NCBI GenBank assembly: GCA_016794665.1
Contig: JAEUHB010000380.1
Coordinates: forward strand, 1-51,828
Length of the DNA stretch: 51,828 nucleotides
Source of the DNA: Opitutaceae bacterium
GTDB lineage: Bacteria; Verrucomicrobiota; Verrucomicrobiia; Opitutales; Opitutaceae
Direction of reading: 5' to 3'
The notes beneath the pieces were generated by a model. The model made no database searches. It had not been told where the DNA came from and saw only the letters and a program-made list of their open reading frames with translations. Made by a program: the position numbers and the translations under genes. This document shows positions 10,418 through 18,058 of this stretch, piece by piece. Position 1 is the stretch's first letter. Every line of letters begins with the position of its first letter.

Positions 10418-11692
10418 TCACGCCATTGCGCGCCGTTCCTTTGCGATCGGCAACACGGCGACCGCCGCGATCAGGCAGAGCGCGCCCGCGCCGATGAACG
10501 CCCACGCGTAGCTGCCGAGCTGCGTGCGCACCGCGCCCGCCGTGTAGGTCGCGAAGGCCGCGCCCAGTTGGTGCGCCGCCGCGACCCAGCCGAAGACGAT
10601 GGCGGCTTTTTCGCGGCCGAAGACCTCGCCCGTCAGCCGCACCGTCGGCGGCACCGTCGCGATCCAGTCGAGGCCGTAGAACACGGCGAATACGCCGAGC
10701 CCCGCCGCGGGCCCGAGCAGCGCCTGCGGCAGGAAGAGCAACGAGAGCCCGCGCAGGCCGTAGTAGCCGAAGAGGAGATAGCGGCAGTTGTAGCGGTCGC
10801 TCAGCCAGCCGCTCGCCGTCGTGCCCACGAGGTCAAAGAGCCCCATCAGCGCAAGCAGGCCCGCCGCGCGCACCTCGGGAATCCCGCAGTCAAACGCCGC
10901 CGATATCAGGTGCGTGCCGATGAGCCCGTTGGTGCTCGCGCCGCACACGAAGAACGATCCCGCGAGCAGCCAGAAGTCGCGCACCCGCACCGCCTCGAGG
11001 AGCACATCGATCGCGCGCCTCGCGGGGTTGACCGCCGGTGCGCTCGCCGGCGCGGCATCGGGTGCGCCTTCCTCGCCATACGGCCGCAGCCCCACGTCGC
11101 GCGGCCCATCGCGCATCAACAGCCAAATCACCGGCACCACCGCGAGCGTCGCCCCCACGACGATCCACGCCGCCACGCGCCACGCCCCGCCCTCGGTCGC
11201 GGAGGCGAGCCACGGCAGAAACACGAGCTGCCCCGTCGCCGTGCTCGCCGTGAGCACGCCCATCACAAGGCCGCGCCGCGCGGTGAACCAACGGTTGGCC
11301 ACCGCGGCGCCGAGCACGGTCGCCGCGAGGCCCGAGCCCGCGCCGACGACAAAACCCCACAGCACCGCGAAGTGCCAGAACCGCGTCGCCACCGTCGACA
11401 GCCCATAGCCGGCCGCCAGCAGCAACATCGCCACAGTCATCGTGCGTCGCAGCCCGAAGCGCAGGTAGAGCGCCGCGGCAAACGGCCCGATCAACCCGTA
11501 GAGAAAGATATTCAGCCCCACGATCGACGAGACCGTGGCGCGGCTCCATTGGAACTCGTTGCCAAACGGCAGCAGCATCACCCCCGGCGTCGCCCGCGCG
11601 CCGGCTGCGACCAGCAGCGTCAGAAAGGTCACGGCCGCCGCGATCCAGGCGTAGTGCAGGCGGGGAGATCGCGAGGCGGGCGCGGCTTTCAT
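10418..11692 (-). CDS. MFS transporter, MCT/OFA-like
   Basis: Twelve-helix major facilitator permease, about 424 aa from the ATG at 11692; an in-frame upstream start at 11731 would add a basic leader. The first helix YAWIAAAVTFLTLLVAAG followed by PGVMLLPFGNEFQWSRATVS, and the GPFAAALYLRFGLRRTM loop, resemble the monocarboxylate and oxalate/formate antiporter branch. Substrate cannot be read from sequence; an organic acid is the family-based guess. It converges with nagB and is separated by 52 bp from the next minus-strand gene upstream. Confidence 0.8.
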   Translation of the reverse strand: MKAAPASRSPRLHYAWIAAAVTFLTLLVAAGARATPGVMLLPFGNEFQWSRATVSSIVGLNIFLYGLIGPFAAALYLRFGLRRTMTVAMLLLAAGYGLSTVATRFWHFAVLWGFVVGAGSGLAATVLGAAVANRWFTARRGLVMGVLTASTATGQLVFLPWLASATEGGAWRVAAWIVVGATLAVVPVIWLLMRDGPRDVGLRPYGEEGAPDAAPASAPAVNPARRAIDVLLEAVRVRDFWLLAGSFFVCGASTNGLIGTHLISAAFDCGIPEVRAAGLLALMGLFDLVGTTASGWLSDRYNCRYLLFGYYGLRGLSLLFLPQALLGPAAGLGVFAVFYGLDWIATVPPTVRLTGEVFGREKAAIVFGWVAAAHQLGAAFATYTAGAVRTQLGSYAWAFIGAGALCLIAAVAVLPIAKERRAMA

Positions 11693-11744
11693 CGACGGGA
11701 CCGACGTTGCTCGCGCCACTCGCCGCGGCAAGCAGCCGCACGTT

Positions 11745-11987
11745 TCAGTCGTTCAACTTCCCGCCCCGCACAATTCGCCGTTTCGCCTCTTTCATCCTTT
11801 TGAAGAACAACCACCAAACCCCCAGACTGACTACAAACACAAGAAACAGCCTCAGGCTAAATCTCTGCTCGCATGCTTCCCAAATCAAAATGACCGCTTC
11901 CACCGCGATGCAGAGCGCCAACACCGGCAACACGATCACCAGTAGCAGCCACGTGATCCGGGCTTCGCTTTTGGATCTAAAACTCAT
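11745..11987 (-). CDS. Small two-helix membrane protein, unknown
   Basis: I do not recognise this 80-aa protein. From the ATG at 11987 it reads MSFRSKSEARITW followed by two hydrophobic helices (LLLVIVLPVLALCIAVEAVIL and LFLVFVVSLGVWWLFF) and a basic tail (KRMKEAKRR), which the positive-inside rule would place in the cytoplasm. An upstream in-frame start at 12125 gives 126 aa with an unlikely leader. The local base composition is more AT-rich than the flanks. It points away from the TonB-dependent receptor gene, so the two may share the intervening promoter region. Coding status rests on the credible membrane topology only. Confidence 0.5.
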   Translation of the reverse strand: MSFRSKSEARITWLLLVIVLPVLALCIAVEAVILIWEACEQRFSLRLFLVFVVSLGVWWLFFKRMKEAKRRIVRGGKLND

Positions 11988-12159
11988 CCGAGCACATAAA
12001 TTGCGGTTGTCGAAGGTGGTGGCAATCGCCGTCGCCTTCGCATCACAGCCAACGGTTCGCGGCGACCACATTGGTTTGATGCGTTCGCGGACGATCCATT
12101 GGAAAACGCTGGCGAAACCGCTCACCGTTGCCGTTCAATTCTTCGCCCCTTACAATCTG

Positions 12160-15100
12160 ATGAATAGCCCCTGCCGTCTCCGCCTGCTTGCCTCCACCGC
12201 GGCGCTCGCGCTCCTCGCGCCCGCGTGGCGCGCCCAAGTCGTCAGCACTCCCACCCCGCCGGCGACGCCCCCGGGCGAGGCACCGGTGACGCTCACGCCC
12301 TTTGTCGTCGAGGAGTCCGAGGACCGCGGCTACGCCGCCACCTCCACGCTCGCCGGCACCCGGCTGCGCACCGAGCTCCGCGACGTGGGCGCCGCGATCT
12401 CGGTGGTGACCGCGCAGTTTCTGTCCGACACCGCGTCGACCAACGCCCGCGATCTTCTCATCTACACGACCAACACCGAGGTCGGCGGCTTCGAGGGCAA
12501 TTTCTCCGGCGTCGCGACCGGCAACGGCTTCTCGAGCCCCGAATCCACCTTGCAAAGCCCCAGCCAGTCCACGCGCGTGCGCGGCCTGGCCGGCGCCGAT
12601 CTCACGCGGGATTTCTTCCTGACGAACATCCCGATGGACTCCTACAACACGGAGCGCGTCGACATCTCGCGCGGCGCGAACGCCATCCTCTTCGGCCTGG
12701 GCAGCCCCGCGGGCATCATCAACAACCAGCTCAAGTCCGCTGGCCTGCGGAAGCCCGCCTACACGTTTCAGCAGACTTTCGGGCGCTTCGACTCGTATCG
12801 GTCGACCCTCGATCTCAACCAGCCGCTCGTGCGCGACCGGCTCGCCTTGCGCGTCATCGGCCTCAACAAGCGCGAGGAATACCAGCAGCGCCCCGCCTAC
12901 GAGGCCGACCGGCGCCTTTTCGCGACGCTGAAGTGGGAGCCGCGCCTCGTGCGCGGCGGCCTCACCCAGCTCCAGGTGAGCTACGAGGACGGCGACCAAA
13001 AATCCAACCGCCCGCGGCCCACGCCGCCGCATGACAACATCTCCGCGTGGTTCAGCGTGCTCAACAAGGTGCAGGTCGACCCGACCAACACCGTGGCCGT
13101 GACCGGCAATCCTTTCCTCAACGCCCAGCTCGGCTCCGCCGGCCGCTGGTTCGGCCAGGTGGGCGCGGTGTTCACCGATCCCGCGTCAAGCGCGCAGGGC
13201 GGCGGCAACGTCCCGCCCTTCATGATCAGCCGCGGCGGCGTCCCCTACACGCAGTGGTATGGGATCGGCACCTACACCAACCAGGGCAACAACCCGCTCT
13301 TCTTCCTCAACCAGCAGTTCGCGCCCGCCGGTCAGGCGTTCCGCGGCCTGTGGCGCTACCAGGAGATCCGCGACCCCTCGATCTTCAACTACTACGACGT
13401 GCTGCTCGACGGACCCAACAAGCGCGAGCTCGCGGATTTCCGCGCGCTCAACGCCACGTTCCGCCAGACGTTCTTCCGCGACCTCGTGGGCTTCGAGCTC
13501 GCGTATGACCGCCAGACGCACCACCGCGACAACTTCGGCATGTTCGGCTTCGACGCCTACTCGATCTTCGTCGACATGCAGACGAAGCTCGTCGACGGCA
13601 CGCCCAACCCCAACTTCGGCCGCCCCTACGTCGCCTCCGATTCCATCGGCAACAACTTCGTCGACACCAAGCGCGAGGCCAAGCGCGGCACCGTCTACGG
13701 CACGCTCGACTTCCGCCAGAAGTCCGGCCTCGCGCGCTGGCTCGGCAAGCACGTCGTGACCGGCACCTACACGGATCAGTCCGTCGACAACTTCAGCCGG
13801 AGCATCAACGGCTACTCCTACGGCCTCGACCTGAACGTCTACGCCAACAACCCCGCCACGACCCAATACCCGGGCTACGCCGCGATCCATTACCTCGGGC
13901 CCTCGCTCGCCGGCGCCAGTTCCCCCGCGGGCGCCAATATCTCCGGCATCACGGTGCCGCATGTGCCGCAGTCCAGCGGCACCGCGCTGATCTTCGACGC
14001 CCGCGTCAACCAGATGGTGCGCGTCCCGGTCACGGTCCTCAGCGCCAGCGAGCGCGACATCAGCAAGCTCTACTCCGGCGCCTCGAAGAACTCCGCCACG
14101 ACCAAGAGCAAGTCCGCGATCTGGCAGGGCTATCTTTTCAGCGACAAGGTCGTCGGCCTCGTGGGCTGGCGCGAGGATGAGTTTGATCTGCGTGACGCCG
14201 GTCCCGCTCGGCTCGCGTCGGGCACCGGCGAGACCGATCCCTACAACCCGGCGTGGACGCTGCCGGCGCGGCCCACGATCTACGCCAAGGACTCCACCGT
14301 GAGCTGGAGCGGCGTCGCGCATTCGCCCGACTGGCTCAAGCGGTGGTATCCCCGCGGCACGGACCTCAGCGTCTCCTACAACATCTCGAAGAACTTCCGC
14401 CCGAGCTCGACGATCGCGGATGTCTACGGCCGGCCGTTCGCGCCGCCCTCCGGCAAGACCAAGGACATCGGCGTCACGATCTCCGCGCTCGATCAAAAGC
14501 TCACGCTGCGCGTGAACCGCTATCGCACGACGCAGGCGAATGACGCCGCGACCTTCTACAACACGTTCTGGCCCGGCAACGACATCGTCCGCACGATGAA
14601 CGGCCTTCGCGGCACGCAGGTGAACGAGAACGTCATCAACCGCTGGTTCGGTTTCGCGCCCAACGATCCGCGCTACCTCCCGCCGCGCGCCAGCCTCAGC
14701 GATCCCGCGCAGGCCAACAACGTGAACCCGGCGCTGACCGCGGCCGAGACGACCGCCCGCAACCTGTGGTTCACGCAGCGCACGCGCGACGAGTGGCTCC
14801 GCCCCGTCGATCCGCTGCTCGCGCAGACGTGGAATTTCACGCAGGCCGCCAACGGCGGCACGTGGAGCGCGACGCGCCCGCCCAACGTCGGCAATGTCGC
14901 CGACACCGTTTCCGAGGGCTGGGAATTCGAGGGCACGGTCAACCCCACGCGCAACTGGCGCATCTCGTTCAACGCCGCGATGCAGCAGGCGCGAAAGTCC
15001 AATGTCGGGGCGGACTTCGCCGAATTCGTGAAAAAGAACCTGCCGGTGTGGACCGACGGCGACGGCGTCCTCGCCACGAATACCCGCCAGATGAACGGGT

Positions 15101-15597
15101 TTGAGGACATCCCCCATTTCGGCGGCTTCGGCAGCCAGCTCGGCACGCTCGCGATCAACAACATGTATATCCCTTACCTGAACGCGGTCGCGGCCGAGGG
15201 TTCGCCCGTGCAGGAGCTCCGCCGCTGGCGTTTCAACGTGGTCACCAACTACGATTTTCGCGGCGGCCGCTTGAAGGGTTTCAGCATCGGTGGCGCCGCG
15301 CGCTGGCAGGACCGCGTGGCGATCGGGTTTCCCGTGAAGCGCAACGAAATCGGCGCGTGGGTCTACGATGTGTCCCGCCCGTTCTACGGGAGCGATGACC
15401 TGAAGTTCGACGCGTGGCTCCGTTACGGCCGCCGCATCCTGCGCGACAAGCTGCGCTGGAGCATCCAGCTCAACGTGCGCGACATGCTCGCGGGCGACGA
15501 GCTCATCGCCGTCACCGCGCAGCCCAACGGCCAGGTCGCCAGCGCCCGCATCCCGCAGCCGAACAAGTGGACGCTCAGCAACACGTTTGAGTTTTGA
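12160..15597 (+). CDS. TonB-dependent receptor, large
   Basis: Outer-membrane active-transport receptor of 1145 aa. The ATG at 12160 gives a clean signal peptide (MNSPCRLRLLASTAALALLAPAWRA); the open frame continues upstream, but without a signal-like start. A TonB-box-like stretch VTLTPFVV is at residues 43-50, then a plug domain to about residue 210 (containing VRGLAGADLTRDFFL and RVDISRGANAILFGLGSPAGIINN) and a long barrel ending in the expected aromatic Phe (NTFEF). Ligand unknown. It stands alone, with no adjacent ABC importer or glycosidase. Two palindromic repeats follow the stop. Confidence 0.92.
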   Translation: MNSPCRLRLLASTAALALLAPAWRAQVVSTPTPPATPPGEAPVTLTPFVVEESEDRGYAATSTLAGTRLRTELRDVGAAISVVTAQFLSDTASTNARDLLIYTTNTEVGGFEGNFSGVATGNGFSSPESTLQSPSQSTRVRGLAGADLTRDFFLTNIPMDSYNTERVDISRGANAILFGLGSPAGIINNQLKSAGLRKPAYTFQQTFGRFDSYRSTLDLNQPLVRDRLALRVIGLNKREEYQQRPAYEADRRLFATLKWEPRLVRGGLTQLQVSYEDGDQKSNRPRPTPPHDNISAWFSVLNKVQVDPTNTVAVTGNPFLNAQLGSAGRWFGQVGAVFTDPASSAQGGGNVPPFMISRGGVPYTQWYGIGTYTNQGNNPLFFLNQQFAPAGQAFRGLWRYQEIRDPSIFNYYDVLLDGPNKRELADFRALNATFRQTFFRDLVGFELAYDRQTHHRDNFGMFGFDAYSIFVDMQTKLVDGTPNPNFGRPYVASDSIGNNFVDTKREAKRGTVYGTLDFRQKSGLARWLGKHVVTGTYTDQSVDNFSRSINGYSYGLDLNVYANNPATTQYPGYAAIHYLGPSLAGASSPAGANISGITVPHVPQSSGTALIFDARVNQMVRVPVTVLSASERDISKLYSGASKNSATTKSKSAIWQGYLFSDKVVGLVGWREDEFDLRDAGPARLASGTGETDPYNPAWTLPARPTIYAKDSTVSWSGVAHSPDWLKRWYPRGTDLSVSYNISKNFRPSSTIADVYGRPFAPPSGKTKDIGVTISALDQKLTLRVNRYRTTQANDAATFYNTFWPGNDIVRTMNGLRGTQVNENVINRWFGFAPNDPRYLPPRASLSDPAQANNVNPALTAAETTARNLWFTQRTRDEWLRPVDPLLAQTWNFTQAANGGTWSATRPPNVGNVADTVSEGWEFEGTVNPTRNWRISFNAAMQQARKSNVGADFAEFVKKNLPVWTDGDGVLATNTRQMNGFEDIPHFGGFGSQLGTLAINNMYIPYLNAVAAEGSPVQELRRWRFNVVTNYDFRGGRLKGFSIGGAARWQDRVAIGFPVKRNEIGAWVYDVSRPFYGSDDLKFDAWLRYGRRILRDKLRWSIQLNVRDMLAGDELIAVTAQPNGQVASARIPQPNKWTLSNTFEF

Positions 15598-15618
15598 GGC
15601 GGGCCGGGAGACCTCGCC

Positions 15619-15657
15619 GTCAGTTTGGCAGCCCTGCTTGTGAGAGCAGGGACTGAC
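15619..15657. repeat. REP-like palindrome, copy 1
   Basis: CCCTGCT (15632-15638) pairs with AGCAGGG (15645-15651) around TGTGAG, and an outer GTCAGT (15619-15624) pairs with ACTGAC (15652-15657). Its reverse strand reads CCCTGCTCTCACAAGCAGGG, matching the core of the copies at 22.1 kb. It lies between the convergent receptor and Ig-like genes and could also act as a transcription stop. Confidence 0.6.
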
Positions 15658-15678
15658 GTGAATTCAGCGGCGGTCCTT

Positions 15679-15699
15679 CCCGCCTCACGAGGCGGGCTA
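15679..15699. repeat. REP-like palindrome, copy 2
   Basis: CCCGCC and GGCGGG arms enclose TCACGA, followed by GGGCTAC overlapping the right arm. It lies 21 bp after copy 1 and in the opposite orientation, so the two form an inverted pair as in BIME-type arrangements. Confidence 0.6.
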
Positions 15700-15714
15700 C
15701 CAACCCATCGGTGA

Positions 15715-16815
15715 TCACTTCACCGCAAACGCCACCTCCACCGTCGGCGTCTCGATCCGGCGCTCAACCCGCTCGAACACATCCACGTCGAAGGCCTTGC
15801 CCACGTTGTTGCCGGCGAGGTCCTCGATCGTCGTCCCGACGACGAGACGGTGCGATCCCGCGCGCCAGGGCTGATCGGGGACGAACCGCCACGTCCGCTC
15901 CTCCGCGCCCAGCGTCGTCTCGCCAACGAGCGAGGCCTGGCCCGCCGCGACGTTGATCGTGCGCAGGGCGAGCGCGTGATCGAGCGGCTCGCCAAAGTCG
16001 ATCTGCAGCGGTTCGCGCGTGCCGGCCTTCGGCGCGGTGATCGTCCATGTCTTGGGGTCGACGGGCGTGCGGTCCGCGGCGCCGACCCGGAATTTTTTCT
16101 CGAACGCCGCGCGCAGCGGCCGGCCCGCGGCGTCGCGGCAGTCCGCCGCGATTACGAGCGTGAAGGCCTTGCCCGCCTCCAGCGCGGGGCCGAGGTCCAT
16201 CAACGGCTTCACGCCGCGCTTAATCCGGCCCGGGTCGATGAGCAGCGTGAGCCGCGTCATCCTCGGGTCCCAGAGCTCCTCGGCGAGCTCGAGGAAGGGC
16301 AGCTCGATCGGTTTTCCATTTTCACCGCGCAGGCTCACGTGGGTGAAGATGTCGCCGCGGCTCATCGGCGCGGAGAAGTGCACGTAGAACTTCAGCTGGT
16401 TTTCCGGCAGCACGGCGGCCGAGGGAAAGACCTGCACCACCGTGGTCGTCGGCGCGGCGGTGTCCGCCGGCAGCTCGAAACGCGACACCACGGGCGGCGC
16501 GCCGGCGCCGCGGTATTCGGCGCGGTAACGCACGCCCCGCACCAGCGGGAAGCGCGGCTCGAAGCGCAGCCGGCCCTCGGCCACACTCCAAGTGCCGAGC
16601 ATCGGCGGCACGCCGCTGGCGTGCGCCTGCTCGGCGAAGACGGGAAAAATGTCCGCGCCTTGCTCGGCGCCGGCGCGCAGCGCCGCGGCTGGGAGGCCCT
16701 CGACCTCCACGGCCACGGGCTCGCGGTCCGCGTGCCAGCGGATCGCCACGGGGGCGGCGGACGCGGCGCCGGCCGCCGCGAGCCACGCGAGGGCCGCGAG
16801 CCGGCGCAGGCTCAC
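15715..16815 (-). CDS. Exported protein with Ig-like (SbsA-type) domains
   Basis: A 366-aa exported protein with a signal peptide (MSLRRLAALAWLAAAGAASA). Repeated beta-rich modules follow the pattern of bacterial Ig-like SbsA/Big_5 domains: FYVHFSAPMSRGDIFTHVSL near residues 140-165, and later IDFGEPLDHALALRTINV and LVVGTTIEDLAGNNVGKAF. The function is unknown; this fold usually serves in adhesion or cell-surface assembly. The start is a GTG at 16815 overlapping the stop of the upstream gene as GTGA, so the two are probably translationally coupled and co-expressed. Confidence 0.75.
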   Translation of the reverse strand: MSLRRLAALAWLAAAGAASAAPVAIRWHADREPVAVEVEGLPAAALRAGAEQGADIFPVFAEQAHASGVPPMLGTWSVAEGRLRFEPRFPLVRGVRYRAEYRGAGAPPVVSRFELPADTAAPTTTVVQVFPSAAVLPENQLKFYVHFSAPMSRGDIFTHVSLRGENGKPIELPFLELAEELWDPRMTRLTLLIDPGRIKRGVKPLMDLGPALEAGKAFTLVIAADCRDAAGRPLRAAFEKKFRVGAADRTPVDPKTWTITAPKAGTREPLQIDFGEPLDHALALRTINVAAGQASLVGETTLGAEERTWRFVPDQPWRAGSHRLVVGTTIEDLAGNNVGKAFDVDVFERVERRIETPTVEVAFAVK

Positions 16816-17918
16816 GGCAGCGCGAACGTGTCGAGGCTCAGCGACTTGTTCGCCTCCGCGCGGATGACGACCGCGAACTTGTTGTCGAGCCGGTCGAGCT
16901 GGGCGACGTCCTTCCAGTCGATCTTCTCAAACTTGAGGCCCTCGGTGTCCGCGACCCGCTTCGTGATCGCTGCGGCGCCGGCGATCTGCTCGGTCGCGAC
17001 CTTGATGACGCCCCGCGCGCTGTTGGCCATGAGGAGATAGTCCTTCCCGTCCTTCTGATAGACTATGATGTCGAGCGGGCGGTTGCGGTTGCCAAACTCG
17101 GCGATGGTCTTGCCCTGGATCTTCGCGCCGGGCTTCAGGTCGTTGAGCGCGAACTGCACGAGCGGGGTGCAGGTGTAGGCCGCGAGCACGTGCTGCTCCT
17201 TGCCCACCTTGTAGGGGATGAAGGTCCGCACCGGCGCGCGCGTCTCGAAGGCGCCGTGCGCGCCGTGGTAGATCTCGACGACGGTGCCGCCGTCGACCTT
17301 GGCAAAGGGAAACGGAATCGCGCGCAGCGACGAGGCGAACTCCTCGTTGGACAGGCCGGCGATGATCACGCGGCCGTCGGCAAACGCGATGTCGGTGATC
17401 GCCTCGAGGCGCGGGTTGCGCGCCTTCTTGCCCTCGCCCGCGGTCTTGTCGCTCGGCGCATCCGGCAGCACGGCGCGCGAGAACATCACCTTGTCCAGCG
17501 ACACGATCTCCGGCTGGCCGCCGGCGGCGATGCGCACGAGCAGCGGCACCGCATCGGGCCCCCGGCCGCGCGACACGGCGAGATAAACGCGGCGCGAGAT
17601 CGGGTTCACCGCGAGGTCCTCGATGAGGATCTGATCGGCGGCGGTGCCGGTGAGCGCGGCGATCTTCTCGTTGATCGCCTCGGCCTTCACGGCCGCGCTG
17701 CCGGCGGCGGCCTTGGTGTCGCCTGTGGCGATGGCCACGATCGCGGCGGCCTTGGTGTCGGCGACGAAGAGCACGCCCTCGGGGCCGAAGGCGAGCTGGT
17801 TCATGGATTTGAAGGCGGGCTTGCCTTCCTTCATGCCGGCGGTGACGCCGGCTTGGGCGACGGGCGCGACGAGCGCCAGCGCGAGGACACTGACTGCGGA
17901 CAACGGGAACGATTTCAT
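16812..17918 (-). CDS. Exported beta-propeller-like protein, unknown
   Basis: A 368-aa exported protein from the ATG at 17918, with signal peptide MKSFPLSAVSVLALALVAPVAQA. An in-frame start further upstream at 17972 lacks this. Repeated units such as MNQLAFGPEGVLFVADTKAAAIVAI, IEDLAVNPISRRVYLAVSRG and ITDIAFADGRVIIAGLSNEEF suggest a beta-propeller of the SMP-30/NHL style. I do not recognise a specific function. It is the first gene of a two-gene minus-strand unit with the Ig-like protein, and it is divergent from the kinase-nucleotidyltransferase gene with 140 bp between starts. Confidence 0.7.
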   Translation of the reverse strand: MKSFPLSAVSVLALALVAPVAQAGVTAGMKEGKPAFKSMNQLAFGPEGVLFVADTKAAAIVAIATGDTKAAAGSAAVKAEAINEKIAALTGTAADQILIEDLAVNPISRRVYLAVSRGRGPDAVPLLVRIAAGGQPEIVSLDKVMFSRAVLPDAPSDKTAGEGKKARNPRLEAITDIAFADGRVIIAGLSNEEFASSLRAIPFPFAKVDGGTVVEIYHGAHGAFETRAPVRTFIPYKVGKEQHVLAAYTCTPLVQFALNDLKPGAKIQGKTIAEFGNRNRPLDIIVYQKDGKDYLLMANSARGVIKVATEQIAGAAAITKRVADTEGLKFEKIDWKDVAQLDRLDNKFAVVIRAEANKSLSLDTFALP

Positions 17919-18058
17919 GGGGATGGAGCGGGGGTTGGGGCGCCATCGTGACTGACGTTCGCGCGTGGACAAAGGATGCGGCGTCGGACGGTCATCCGGC
18001 CCAGGCCGCGGCCGCGAAAAATCTGGCGCGCCACCCGAGCCTACCCGTGAATCGGCCC

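Noticed and set aside
10568..11803. A 411-codon plus-strand open frame
   Set aside because: Antisense to the MFS permease; the translation is almost only Arg, His, Glu, Ala and Pro.
11707..12159. In-frame upstream extension of the first TonB-dependent receptor
   Set aside because: It would put 151 residues before a perfect signal peptide; an exported outer-membrane protein should start at the ATG at 12160.
13186..15117. A 643-codon minus-strand open frame inside the first TonB-dependent receptor
   Set aside because: Low-complexity Val/Gly/Arg/Ala translation, opposite to a clearly coding receptor gene.
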